DNA from: Pyrenopolyporus hunteri | Lineage: Eukaryota > Ascomycota > Sordariomycetes > Xylariales > Hypoxylaceae | Length of the DNA: 64,000 nt | Direction: 5' to 3' | Assembly (NCBI GenBank): GCA_902806595.1 | Contig: CADCXC010000011.1 | Location: 2,046,001-2,110,000 of the forward strand | Shown: piece after piece, positions 27,401-38,441 of the stretch | Layout: each line of letters begins with the position of its first letter | How positions within the stretch are numbered: the first letter of the stretch is position 1 | The notes under the pieces: generated by a model | Databases searched by the model: none | Told to the model about the DNA's origin: nothing | The model's input: the letters and a program-made list of their open reading frames with translations, nothing else | Made by a program: the position numbers and the translations under genes

Positions 27401-29340
27401 TATCAGAGTAGCCAGCAGTACCCTTGAGAACCACGGTATGACACGGAAGATTTACTCCGACTGCCAAAGTAGACGTGCAACAAATGACGTGAATCTGACC
27501 TGCGAGAAAATTCCGTGCTACTGCCGCCCGATCTTCAGCACAGAGGCCCGCGTGATGAAAAGCCACGCCGTATTGTACGATCTCTTGGAGGTTCTCGCTT
27601 ACAGCGGAGACCCCTTCAGTCGGAGCAGGCCAGGCCTTATTCTCTGCGCTGCAAGTTGACCACCATTCTGCCAGCTTCCGCGCTGTCATCTCGCACGACT
27701 TCCGGGTGAAACAGAATATCATAATGGGTTTCCTTTCTGAATGTTTTGCAAGTAGCATGGTCAACTTCCCGTCTAAGGATCTCTCGAATACGAAGTCGTT
27801 CGAGCAACCCTCGTACCCGTAGACATACCGCTGTAATTTGACTGGTCGCAGCTCTTCGCCAAAGGCCTCGGTACGGGCTACCTCTTGCTGATTTGAATGA
27901 TCTCTACCAAGCCACTTCGCTATATCTACGATGTTTGGGACGGTGGCACTCAAAGCGATAAACCTGACGTTCGCTCCGATAGTTTTCATCCGGGAAACCA
28001 CAGCCTCCAACGTGGCACCGCGGATATCTTTCAAGATATGTACTTCATCAATGAGGACAAGACGGATCATCTCCAGAAGCTTTTTATGGTCGGCCCACTT
28101 TCTCGTAATGGAATCCCACTTTTCAGGAGTGGTGACGATGATTGATGCACTGCCCACTCGACTCGCCCTCATTTGTGAAGTATCGCCGGTTAGTTCGATG
28201 CATTCTAGGTTCATATGACTGAATTTCTTCTGCCAGTCCTGTGTGCGCTCTGAGCATAGTGATTTCGTAGGCGCTTGATAAACAATCTTGTAATTCTCGC
28301 TACCCGGACTCATGACAAGCTTGCAAATAGCCATTTCTAGAATGGCTGTCTTACCCGACCCAGTCGGAGCTGAAACAACGACGTTGTCATTCGTGCCATA
28401 AACGAGAGGAAAGCATTTCGACTGAACAGCATTGAAAAGTTCGTAAGGGAAGACACTTCGGAACGTATCAGGCAGCGCCTGTCGCGGATCGATCAGGCGC
28501 GTTGAATTCACGATGGGGGGTTCGGCTGGGGCATGGCTGAGATTCAATCTCAAATTCCTAGCCTTCCTCTGCGATACGAAAGGCGTATCGGCCACTTTAG
28601 CCTTTTGTTTGAGGCTAAGGCGCGCAGATGGACTCGACCCACAAGTGGTTGTAGGAGAACTGCTATCGAGTGAACCATCAAAAGTCGCAGTCGGGTTCGG
28701 GGCTTTTTGTTGGGCATTAGTATTCGGCTTAGAGCAGGGTATGAGTTTTGACCGACCGGTATAGAAAGGAGGCGTGAGAACCTGCGCTCCGGGCTGAAGT
28801 TCTCCTATCCTACGAGGTCCATGGCGCTCAAAAATAAGCTGAGAGCTAGGACTTGGTTTAATCTTCTCTAGGCGGGTCGGAACACTTGAGAACGGCGATT
28901 GATAACTAGGCCCCTGTGTAGTGGGAGCTCTAAAATGGTGGCTAGCGTCTCCCACCACACGTCGTGGTTGATTGGGAGTGCTATCAAGGGGAAAGGGAGA
29001 GCGCTGACGGTATTCTGAGCTGTGGATGCGGGAGATCCTAGGGGGTCGGCCTAGTAAAGTGAGATCTGTGCGAACTCCGTATTAGGAACCACCCGAAAGC
29101 GAAGTGCCCTCCTTGCTTGCCAGTTGGCTTACCGAAATCGTCGAGGTCCTCGTCATCCCGAGGTACCGCCTCGTTTTCGTTAGTATTGTCGAAAGGGTTA
29201 AACCGAGGCAATTGGTATCTGTGGTCGGGGAGGAAGGTATTGGTATGGTCAATGATGTTCTGAATATGTCTATCATGCCCTATCTTATTCGAAAACCCAT
29301 AGATACGGCCACCTTCGTTCGAATCGGCCTCGGCAGGCAT
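24470..29340 (-). CDS. MER3: Meiotic DNA helicase Mer3/HFM1
   Basis: Three exons: 29340-29133, 29050-26892 and 26833-24470, with introns of 82 and 58 nt, giving 1576 aa. All phases agree, so the two long open frames are one gene. Residues 1-240 are polar. The Ski2-like helicase core follows: APTGSGKT (Walker A, 297-304), DEVH box (404-407), SATVP, then the second RecA domain with the QMLGRAGRPQFD-type motif. A winged-helix segment and a Sec63-like domain follow in exon 3 (about 800-1040). Near 1177-1200 is a Cys/His cluster (CNHRCRNGG...CTHRCC) found in Mer3/HFM1 proteins; after it the chain is disordered. Mer3/HFM1 unwinds DNA during meiotic recombination and promotes interfering crossovers in budding yeast and animals. 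Domain content and the Cys cluster separate it from the spliceosomal Brr2 and from Ski2 and Slh1. Confidence 0.93.
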
Positions 29341-30155
29341 AGTGTTGATCGAGGGGGTTACTTTAGCAATACAGCTCTATCTTAGTACTAGTCATAGATA
29401 CTTCGGGGTAGGATTGATGTCATTAGAAAATGGCTCTGGCAATATTAGACGGTCGGTTGGTTAATATCGACCGGATGCAGACGAGTCGAACTATTCGCGT
29501 ACATGTGAGATCGGAGGACCAAATATTTAGGAGGGAGTTGGAATAAGAGGGAAAGAGAAAAAAAAAAGGGGAAAGGAAAGGAAAGGAAAGGAAAACAGAA
29601 AAAGTCATAAGACTCAACATCCAGCGCTTGGCGTGTGAGGGCGGCACTTACTTGAAGTTGATAGGGATAGGTCTAGGAAGGTATACCGCACTACATCTCG
29701 CCCACTTGCTCTTTCTCATAACGAAGCTTTACCAAGGACCACTATCCATTATTCATGCCACGTGACTCCAAGAATAGGGGTCACCTAACCATCGAAAGCG
29801 TTCAGACGTGAACAGACAACCACCAAAAACCCAAAGAATGACATTCATACAGTATTCACAAATTCCATTCCTTTTCTTCACCGCGCCTTCAAGGTGTATT
29901 GCTCCACGTCTCTACGACTTGATTCAATCTCCCGTTTAGCATTCCTCTAAGCTTCTAGCTTGTCATGCTTCCCAAATGCGGCAGGACTCGCGCATCTATC
30001 AAGATTGTTGGATATCCTGCAATGCTTTCAATAGTCTTGTACGTATGGGGGGAACCTATTTCTACTATTGGCTCGGTATTTGAATCTATGTAGGATTCTC
30101 TCGTATTTCGGGGGATCGCCATCTGTATTCCTCAACTAGTCTATATTTGACAGAT
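29341..30155. other. Intergenic: MER3 promoter side
   Basis: It lies between the MER3 start and the stop of the transporter gene, both on the minus strand. A purine tract with GGAAA repeats lies at 29545-29600. I see no gene. Confidence 0.55.
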
Positions 30156-31713
30156 TCATTCATCTCGATTCTTCCCCTGTGACGACGGCACACGATTATG
30201 ATAACGCAGCGGCGAGGAGGGGCGCGAAGTGGAAAGGCCCATCGCCTTCATGTGCTCGAGAGGGTCGGGAACGCTAAGCTTATCATCTGCGTACCTTGGT
30301 GTGTTCATGGGGTCAATGGTGGTCTTCTCGTAGTTGACAATGTTGATCGGTGGCGGCCGGCCGCGTTTCCGATCGGGGCCCGTATACAGAAAGGTTGAGG
30401 TGAGCACCAAAGTCGTGCCGATAAGGAACTACAAACCGTCAGCATACCATTTCCATAGAAGTGGCCGTCGCCCGAGGTAATTTGAAGACTTACCGCCAAC
30501 GTTACATGAACCTTAAAGAACCAAACGCTAAACAGGAAACCTATGATGATGCTGATACTCGTGGCGAAGTTTTTGGCAATGTTGTCCGCATAGTTGATGC
30601 AAAGCGATGTAAGCACCCCGCCAAACGCCTGTAAAACAATCAATGCCCATACGATCCAGTTATAACCGTCGAATACACCGTGCTTCGCAATCTCCTGGCC
30701 ATCTCTGAGCACAATGTTCAATACAGCGGGGAATAATGAGTAGAAGGACAATTGTATGTTGCGGATCCAGACGGACGCAGGGTTTTCCGTGTCTTTCAGT
30801 ACTTTCTCGAAATAGACCCCTGTCAAGCCCGAGATAACCGCCACGGCGGTTACGGCTGCCAGACCAATCGAATAATTCATAACGGGCGCCGTATTCTGGT
30901 CCTCCTCGATTCCTTCGTACGTCGCCGACCGCTTCGCAAGGGCTTGGCCGACCCCGACTATGGTGTCCACGCCACGCTTCGTAAGCTCCCTCGCAACGTC
31001 GCCCACCCCGTTCGCCACTTGGCCTAGTTCGTGCACAGAACGAGGGAAGAAGTGGTCCGTCATGTCGTGAATCATGAACGAGCTGTCTTTCGAGTTCGAT
31101 GATGGGATAGAAACGATCGAAACGCCGATAGTCAGGATAACCAGAGATGCCCAACGCCTCACGGTCAGGGATCGGCCCAGCATCATGACAGTAAAGACGG
31201 CGGTCGTGAGGATCCTGAGCTGGTACAGAATCTGAAAGTGGACCGGATCCAGATTGCCCACCGCAACATACTGCAGTATGTTTTGCACGGTATATAGCGT
31301 CGCCGCGATAGCCAACTTCCAGCCGTCACCCGAGAAGACGGAGTTGTAGATCTGCTCGAATATGACGGTCGCGGGGGTCGAGGGCGCCAGGTTTCTCGAG
31401 ACCTCATACAAGGCGAACGTCAGGGAAATGGCTAACTTAATGACCTCGGTCAAAAACACGGCGGTCGAAGTGAAATACCGGTGGTCGCCGCTCGGAGGCA
31501 TCATTCGAGAGTAGTGCATCAGGAGGATCAGCACCGAATTTTGAAAGGTCAACTAGAAGCGGCAATACGTTAGCCATGCCACGCCGCCGCCAGATCATTT
31601 TCCGCCCTCGAAACCACCCAAGCACATACCGTGATGAGAGAAACTTGCTTCATGGGCATGCCGAAGAGGGTTGGCCCTCCCGCGGGTTGCGGGGTACCAT
31701 CTAGGAGAGCCAT
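30156..31713 (-). CDS. Nucleotide-sugar transporter, UDP-galactose/UDP-GlcNAc type (SLC35A family)
   Basis: Three exons: 31713-31630, 31552-30494 and 30428-30156, with introns of 77 and 65 nt, giving 471 aa. The ATG at 31713 is followed by MALLDGTPQPAGG. The body has about ten membrane segments with SLC35A motifs: LTFQNSVLILLMHYSR, YTVQNILQYVAVGNLDP followed by FQILYQLRILTTAVF, GLTGVYFEKVLK, SLWIRN-like VWIRNIQLSFYS, and NYADNIAKNFATSISII. These proteins exchange cytosolic UDP-sugar for luminal UMP in the Golgi. A hydrophilic loop of about 65 residues (about 175-240, between TM segments) is longer than in animal members. The C-terminal tail of about 80 residues is basic and Pro/Ser-rich. The exact sugar cannot be told from sequence, although UDP-galactose (Gms1-like) is the best guess. 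Confidence 0.92.
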
Positions 31714-32027
31714 GATGGACAGTGAAGTTATGGCCGCAGTTTGGTCAAATTCACGGGTAGTTTCTTTGTTTTATCTTTTTTTTTTCCCTTTCCCGGTCTT
31801 TCGTCGGAAGCGAAGAGTGATTTTCCCTCCCTTCAAAAGCCCGCCTGGGCGGTTGGCGTATTTTTATTTGGATGATTGTCGATTTGGCCAATTGGCGTCC
31901 AAACGAGTCCTATGCGGAATCCCCTCTTTTTCGTTTTCGATTCTCGTCGCAGTAGGGTTTGTCATAAACTGTAAGGGCGTGCCGATATGCGGACTGCAAA
32001 CCATGAAATGAAGACGATGTATGTATG

Positions 32028-32075
32028 TAGGTAGGTAGGTATGTATGTATGTACCTAGGTGTGTAGGTAGGTAGA
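32028..32075. repeat. GTAT/GTAG microsatellite
   Basis: Alternating GTAT and GTAG tetramers with an internal TACCTAGGT palindrome. Confidence 0.8.
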
Positions 32076-32933
32076 TATATGCAAATGCTTCGCGTCTTTG
32101 TTGAATAAATTAAACCGATGCAAAGCCTTTTTAAGATATTTCCGATCTGGGTGGACGCGCTTCAACCACCCATATCCAGGTTCAGCAGGTGCTGATCCAG
32201 GTCGACTCCCCCCAGAATGGGACCGGACCTATTAAGCTCTTTTCGACCCCTGAATGTGACGCTACGGTACCTAGTGTGGCGTGCGAAAAGCCTGTGACAC
32301 TCGGTCTGTACGGGCGGCCAAGGTAACTCTGACTGTTTGTACCTAAGATAGTCGGCGTAAAGGACGAATTTGGGTTGAGCCAGGAAAACGAGCAGGGAAG
32401 GTACAGGTAGAGAGAGAGAGAGTGAAGGAAGAAGGAGAGGAAACTAAAATCAAAAGAAGGCTCCTTGGAGTCCTGTCCACCTACCTACATGTGTTTACAG
32501 CGCATGTGCCGTCATACTTACAAGTACCGGTACCGTATCGTACCTATTGTACAGTACAACCTAATGCAGATTAACATACATGTAGTACATACATGTAGAT
32601 AGGTACTGAGGTGGTAGGCATCAGCCTAGGGCTGGGCTATACCTATAGTATACGGAATTGGATGAAGTATCCCACATATGCGAGGTACATAATGTAGTCG
32701 CGGGTCGATGATATCAAAGGCGTCCGAGTTTTCCCACAATATGTAAGGATCATCGAAGCTCAAGCTTCGCTGTGCCTGGGCGCAACAGGGTGCGTACCAC
32801 CCCGATGCTGCAAATCATAAGTGCCGGAAGTGGGTAGTAAATAAGCGTGGGATCCAGATCCTGTTAAGTTGACGTCTTGCGCTACGTTCTGCGTACATGG
32901 ATGTAGATATCGTGGACATACGACTTAGAATAC

Positions 32934-32992
32934 CTACATGTACCTACCTACCTACCTATGTAGGTACCTAGGTATATACCTACCTATACATG
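32934..32992. repeat. TACC/GGTA repeat with palindrome
   Basis: TACC tetramers are followed by GGTACCTAGGTA and further TACC steps, so the tract can fold back on itself. Confidence 0.75.
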
Positions 32993-33261
32993 TATCGTGC
33001 GTCTGTAGGCGGCACTTCATACTAGGTAGATACCTGCTTGCAGACAGGGAAGCCAGCAGCAAACATACGGTAACACCGACTAAGCAAGGTACCAAGGAAA
33101 GTTGTTCTCTCAAGCAAATAGGTACCTAGGTACATGTAGGCACTGCAGAATGAATCTATGGCGAGGTTATTCGAGATACATACCGCCTAGGAAAACCTAC
33201 AACGCGTAAGTCAGAATTCAACCAATATGGCTCCGATGGCATATACAGGTATCATTCTTAA

Positions 33262-33308
33262 CTACCTACCTACCTACCTACCTACCTACCTACCTAGGTA
33301 CCTACCTA
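33262..33308. repeat. (CTAC)n microsatellite ending in a palindrome
   Basis: About eight CTAC tetramers in a row, then TACCTAGGTACCTACC. Confidence 0.85.
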
Positions 33309-34400
33309 TTTTATCTTGTATTGTACATACTTCTATATCCACTTAGACACATGTCTACACCAGACACGGTAGGTACATGTACTATGCGGTATGTACGTAT
33401 GTGCGTTGGTGTGCGCTTTGACGCCTTTCCGGCTTCCGCGATCACCACGGAGCCATCTTGATTATCGTGGGGATGGTGTCCGAAAAGAGCCAAGAGGCAC
33501 CTAACTTCTCTTTGAACGTCCCCTCGTCACCTCGAACAGGATACGTTTCGGGATGTTTTATGATTATGCCGGTGGCCTTTGTCAAGAAGTGCTCGGGTTT
33601 AATATTATATTATATTCGCCTATCGTCGCGTGGGATGTGTTTGGTCAAGTCCGTATTTCTGAAGAGAGCAAGCAACACCCGCCCTAACACCGGTCGACTT
33701 TACAACCGCTTACGCTTTCTGTCCAATTAGACATATAATGAGCCGTAATCCCCATGATACTGAGACGTTAGTTCCTAGTCACTAATGCGAGCCTTGCTAA
33801 CCAGCAACATCTTGACTAGTCTATATATCGTCGTCATCACTAGCAGGCTTCTACGAACATCCCCGCTAGCGACACTGCTGCGTTAAAAGAGCGGATGCGG
33901 GGTGATGGGAGAGAAAGTGTCACATAGAAACGGTCTGCTTCTTCAACACCGAAGACTAGAATATAAATATTACAGGATAACCGGTAGAAAAATCCAGCGT
34001 GCAGTGTCCTACTGCAACTAATACCCGTTATGTTCCCGCTTAAAAGCAGAAACCGGAGCAATCCTGCCTTGATGTGAGAAAAATACCTCCGTATGTTGGG
34101 TCAATTTATGGGTCGCAGGGCCACAACGCCAATCGATATCCCCAACGTGGTCGACGCAAGAGAGGATTCGCAGCCCAATCACTACACAGTAACGGGCAAT
34201 CTAGATTATAATTACAATTCGCAGGCCCCTCCGCAGGTATATTGAGGACTGCCTTGCGGGACATGATGAATACGATGAATACCGCTCGGAGTCTCAGACG
34301 AAATAAACATTAAGCTAAAAAAAAAAAAAAAAAAGGAAAAATTAGGCGGTAGAAAGAAATAAAATTGGGAGAGAAAGGGAAAAAGGAAATGAAAAAAATG

Positions 34401-34406
34401 AAAAAA
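34401..34406 (-). terminator. Pol III-type T run after tRNA-Leu
   Basis: On the minus strand six T residues follow eight bases after the end of the tRNA-like sequence, with a second T run just beyond. This fits an RNA polymerase III terminator. Confidence 0.5.
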
Positions 34407-34413
34407 GTTTCGT

Positions 34414-34512
34414 TGCCAGCTGCAGGGTTCGAACCTGCGCATCTCTCGATAATGGTGTTCAAGATTACTAGAGACTTAAAACCACCGCCTTAGACCACTG
34501 TAATCGTGTTAG
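34414..34512 (-). tRNA. tRNA-Leu(UAA) with intron, 5' end missing or degenerate
   Basis: Read on the minus strand, the 3' part is complete: AGCTGGC acceptor strand plus A, T-arm GCAGG-TTCGAAC-CCTGC, variable arm ATC-GAGA-GAT, and anticodon stem GTGGT/ACCAT around TTTAAG with anticodon TAA. A 17-base intron sits after position 37, and its CTTGAA can pair with the anticodon loop, as in yeast pre-tRNA-Leu. The A-box half GTGGTCTAAGGC is present. Upstream of it the expected acceptor strand GCCAGCT and D-stem GCC are absent; the bases there (CTAACACGATTACA) do not pair. So this is probably a pseudogene or a 5'-rearranged copy. Identity as Leu(UAA) is clear; functionality is doubtful. Confidence 0.6.
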
Positions 34513-35528
34513 TTACCCGAACACCGACTGATAGTGAAGGTTTCTTTAAAAACGTACCTCGGCCAAACTGGCTATTCGGTATTCCTTGGAGATTTTAATC
34601 TGCTAAACGCGTAATATAACCCCTCATCGGTCTACGTACAATATAAGGTGGCCAGTGTATATAAACCAATTGTATTTAGGGGGGACACATCTATCACATG
34701 CACATACATGTGCATACACAGTAAGTTTGTGGTGTTATTTTCATACAACGTTCCTCTCTTCTCAATTACTTCGCACTACCAACAGAAACGATGCCTTTTA
34801 TATGCGTTACAGTTAACAGTTATCGTGATATGGTACTCTCCTCAAAGGCGCCGCCCATACGCCACCACGCATACCTACCTACACATAAGCACTCATCGCG
34901 AGCCAAGCGTACCCTCCTGCGTAGTCCTCCCGCCAACTACCTCCACTCGCGACGCGTTATATTACAAATGAATTGTCCCAGTGGTAGTACATAAAGTAGT
35001 ACATAGATGCAAAAGAGCAAGCAAGCAAGCAAGCAGGCAGGCAGGTAAGCAAATTCCTCCTCCCTTACTCATGATACCCAATGGTAAACTCGTCGACCCC
35101 GAAACCACACGGCTAATTCCCACATTCGACAGGTTATTGCTAGACATTACTTTCGAAACCGAATTCAGATAATTTCGGCCGTTACTCTCTCGGCGACATC
35201 GCATGTTCCGGAAAATCCGCAGATTAATGGAGATTAGGGGTGAGGGATAGGTGTATTAGTCGTAAGCAGTGATGCCGAATCTCCCAGTGTATAGAGATAT
35301 GAACCCCGTCTGATTTCCCATCCGAACTCGCTCGCCTGGCAGCCGTAAACAAAAACAAACGCTTCACAAACAATCAAATATGTAGGCGTACGTAAATCTT
35401 CAAACGACATGAGGAAAGGAAAAAATACGGCATGTACTGTTGCCCAAGTCCGCCAGCTAAAAGGAGACGTAAATACGTTTATCGCCGGCAATGTAAGGCC
35501 TTGTAGAACGATTCAAATAACCCTTCGT
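34513..35528. other. Intergenic
   Basis: This is the 3' side of the 970-aa gene. It contains a GCAA/GCAG microsatellite at about 35010-35045. I see no gene or RNA. Confidence 0.55.
35010..35045. repeat. (GCAA)n/(GCAG)n microsatellite
   Basis: Consecutive GCAA tetramers turning into GCAG tetramers. Confidence 0.8.
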
Positions 35529-38441
35529 TCAATCATCGTCGCCCCACCAGGGCACCGGCGACTCGACCTGGCCCACAGCGCTCAGTCTCACAGCGCTCTT
35601 CTTGCCCCTCTTATGACCAAGAGTGGACGGCGCCAAAAGCCCGACCGCCGGGGACACGGGGCTATCCGGCCTAGGGATCTCCCTCTCTGGTACTGTCTTC
35701 AGGGCGGGAAGTTTACGTCGGTCCCCGACCGCCGGGAAGTCGTCGAAGCTCACGTCGTCAGCGTCAATATCCTCGTTGGTCGAGGAACTAGGTTTCTTGA
35801 CCCGGATGCTTCTGGGACTAATCGGGCTCGAGTCTGGTCGGGGCCGCCCATTCGTTTCTCGACCATGATAGGGGGGTCCGTATGGGCCGCCGCCGATTTT
35901 GGATCTAGTCCTGCTTTGACGGTCGCTTATCGGGAATTCTATATCGGCCTCCATGAACTCGCTCAGATCGGGGCTCGGTTCCGACTGGTCGATCACGTCG
36001 ATACTATCGACCGGACGATCCAGGTAAAGGAGCACGCGCTCATGACGAGCTTTCCCAGTCCGTCGGGGCTCGGATTCGGCGGGAAGCTTCATTCGAGAAG
36101 GGGCTCTCTCCACCGACTCGCTTCGAGTAGTCGACGGGGCCCCTTCCACGCCTCGTGGGCCGTTAGAACGATCACGCGTCCGGCCGTATCCGTTGCTAGA
36201 TCTCTGGCTAGACCTCTGGCTCACTCGCCCCATTAACGACGACGATCTTCCTGAGACATTTTTGGATTGCTTTGCTCTGGCACGAGCCTCCCGGACCTCC
36301 CTGGCCGCTTGCTTCTCCGCATCTTTCAAGTGTGCCGACGCCATCTGCTCAAGATCCTCGACACTCTCGAGGATACTAGCGCCTCGTCCGCTCCTATCCC
36401 CTTCGAGCTCGGCAATTATGTTCTCCCGCATCCTAGCTCTCTTCTTTCGTAGTGCAGCAAGAAGCATCTCTTCCTGTCTCGTTACAGCCATCAGTCGTCC
36501 GTTCTGCGATCCGTCGGCCTTGTTCGATTTTGGTTCTTGTTGCGCCGCCTCCGATTCCTTCTTACGGAACTCTACGCTCGTGGGCGATAATGGCGGCGTC
36601 GGTTGATCAGAGGTATGGGAATTTTGGGAGATACGCTGCCTTGTCTGCTGTGAGACGATGTGGTTAAGGCTGATCGGTATCTGGTCAATCGAAACTGACG
36701 ACGCGGCCTCGGCCGTAGAGGAGTACGGGGTATAGGCGATCGCTCTCGCTTCCTGTACGCTGAAATGGGTATGGTTGCTGTATGTGGGAGACAAAACAGA
36801 GCCCATGGTCCCCACCGTGGAAACGGATGCGCGAGGGCCTTGGGGATCTTGATTAGAAGGCAAGGAAATGCGCGTTGCAGTGCTTAAAGATGAATTAGTC
36901 GAGTAGACAGTGTTAGTAGATGGTGAGCGGTTGCTCTTCGTCTTTGGTGAAGCGTGAGGAATAGTAAGAAAATCGTTAAGCTGGGAATAGGATGCCCCTT
37001 TGGGGTTCGTCGAGTGGCTACTGATAGACAGTCGTGACGTGCTAGCCTGCCGTTGACTTGAAGACGTGCTAAGATCATCACGAAAGCTATTCTCATAAGA
37101 TCGTAATGACGAACCCGGCCCAGAATATGTCGTCTCCCCCTCGTCGGAATCTGAGTCCGTGAGCGACAAGACGCTCTGCTGCTGCCGGTCAGAATCCAAG
37201 GTGCTCATGATGGAGGGCGTAGCTTTCGAGGTCCGCGTATGGCGACTGGACACGCTCGCCGCATAATCATTCCTCGATGACGGACGTATCTGCAAAGTAC
37301 TTGGTGTCCCAGCCCTGGTTGCCGTGATCTTGCTCGCCTGTGAGGTATTCCGGCTGTGATTCCACCGAGAACTGGGATCTCGACTTGACGGATTCGGCAA
37401 CGGCGTGATCATATCTTCGCGAGAGACATCTGAGCCTGAGGGCTCGTACGTACGGGGTAGCAGGCACCCCTGATTCGAGGATCTTCCGTCGTCTAGCTCC
37501 TCCTCTTCGTCTTCCTCTTTCAATTCCCCAGCATGTCGGAATGACATTTGTTCGTAATGATCATAAAGTTGGTGCAATGTGCTCGCATTGCTCATCACCT
37601 TTGAGCGGCCTGGCCTGGTTGTTACTCCCAGCTGTGATTGGGATTGGGTCCTCATATCCATTCTAGGAGTCTGTTCAGGGCTCGTTGATGACTGTCGCGA
37701 CAACGAGACCGCCGACTGCGACATATGTGACATAACCGAAGGGGATCTCATCACGTAACCATTCCCTAAAACAGGCCCGACGCCGTTATTGTCTGGATTC
37801 AGATCCCTACGGGACCTCAACCTCAATTTTGAAAAGTCTAGCTTTGTCGGTTTCTTCTTCGACTGCTGCTTGCCGTACAACGCTCCGTCTATATCCAATA
37901 GCGCGCTCGCTTTGTTCGGAAGTCCCTTTGCCATTGCTGAATTAGAAGTCTGCTGAGATATCGACAGTGGCATCTTATCCGATTCGTAATGCGAATGCAT
38001 CGTGGAACTAGATCGAGGTCGGTGAGAATTGGAGTCGTCTGTCGTGGTATCCCGGCTGCGAGCACCAAGAGTGATGGCAGACTTCTTTCCCTTCAACCCC
38101 TTAAAAGGGTTATGGCCGCCAAGTAACCGCCGCGGGAGTGCCTCCGATTCCTCCTCCCATACGCTTCTACCGTAAGCCGTCCCAGCCAAGCCGTCCTCGT
38201 CCCCATCCAAAGCACCAGGCTGACTAGCACTACTCTCGGATATCGATATGCTGATACCGCCGGTCGATTCGGTTTCCCATGCTCGACTGGGGTCCCTCGA
38301 CCCAGTAGGTGAGCCGAGGCTCGGACCGCTAGTTCCCAAAATTCTTTCCGCTTTCGAGAGCGAATTCGAAACCGGCGCGGCGGGGGGTTGCTTTGCGGAG
38401 CGTCCCGGCATGGGGAACGTGAACTTTGATTTATGTCCCAT
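35529..38441 (-). CDS. Ser-rich, largely disordered fungal protein, function unknown
   Basis: A single exon of 970 aa; ATG at 38441, TGA at 35529. The composition is dominated by Ser, Thr, Arg and Asp, with many SP/TP and RxxS sites, which suggests heavy phosphorylation. A short acidic stretch (KEEDEEEELDDG) lies near residue 305. The best candidate for a folded segment is a charged helix at about 650-720 (RQEEMLLAALRKKRARMREN, then ESVEDLEQMASAHLKDAEKQ), probably a coiled coil. The N-terminus (MGHKSKFTFPMPGR) and the acidic C-terminus with PVPWWGDDD look like short linear motifs. There is no membrane segment or signal peptide. I do not recognise a named family, although the helix motif looks conserved in filamentous fungi. 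Long plus-strand frames inside it are antisense shadows. Confidence 0.88.
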   Translation of the reverse strand: MGHKSKFTFPMPGRSAKQPPAAPVSNSLSKAERILGTSGPSLGSPTGSRDPSRAWETESTGGISISISESSASQPGALDGDEDGLAGTAYGRSVWEEESEALPRRLLGGHNPFKGLKGKKSAITLGARSRDTTTDDSNSHRPRSSSTMHSHYESDKMPLSISQQTSNSAMAKGLPNKASALLDIDGALYGKQQSKKKPTKLDFSKLRLRSRRDLNPDNNGVGPVLGNGYVMRSPSVMSHMSQSAVSLSRQSSTSPEQTPRMDMRTQSQSQLGVTTRPGRSKVMSNASTLHQLYDHYEQMSFRHAGELKEEDEEEELDDGRSSNQGCLLPRTYEPSGSDVSREDMITPLPNPSSRDPSSRWNHSRNTSQASKITATRAGTPSTLQIRPSSRNDYAASVSSRHTRTSKATPSIMSTLDSDRQQQSVLSLTDSDSDEGETTYSGPGSSLRSYENSFRDDLSTSSSQRQASTSRLSISSHSTNPKGASYSQLNDFLTIPHASPKTKSNRSPSTNTVYSTNSSLSTATRISLPSNQDPQGPRASVSTVGTMGSVLSPTYSNHTHFSVQEARAIAYTPYSSTAEAASSVSIDQIPISLNHIVSQQTRQRISQNSHTSDQPTPPLSPTSVEFRKKESEAAQQEPKSNKADGSQNGRLMAVTRQEEMLLAALRKKRARMRENIIAELEGDRSGRGASILESVEDLEQMASAHLKDAEKQAAREVREARARAKQSKNVSGRSSSLMGRVSQRSSQRSSNGYGRTRDRSNGPRGVEGAPSTTRSESVERAPSRMKLPAESEPRRTGKARHERVLLYLDRPVDSIDVIDQSEPSPDLSEFMEADIEFPISDRQSRTRSKIGGGPYGPPYHGRETNGRPRPDSSPISPRSIRVKKPSSSTNEDIDADDVSFDDFPAVGDRRKLPALKTVPEREIPRPDSPVSPAVGLLAPSTLGHKRGKKSAVRLSAVGQVESPVPWWGDDD

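Larger units (their letters stand above)
31714..34400. other. Long repeat-rich intergenic region
   Basis: No gene can be supported. The region is rich in TAGGTA/TACCTA repeats (32028-32075, 32934-32992, 33262-33308), palindromes such as TACCTAGGTA near 32964, 33121 and 33290, a GA run near 32411, and an 18-base A run at 34317-34334. The start-proximal bases (31714-31850) carry a T/C-rich leader-like stretch on the plus strand. Confidence 0.5.

Noticed and set aside
24470..28958. Two separate genes for the helicase core and the Sec63-like part
   Set aside because: A 58-nt GT-AG intron with a CTGAC branch joins them in phase, giving the full Mer3/HFM1 layout.
35409..36236. 275-codon plus-strand frame opposite the Ser-rich gene
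   Set aside because: It is an antisense shadow of a Ser/Arg-rich exon with no domain.
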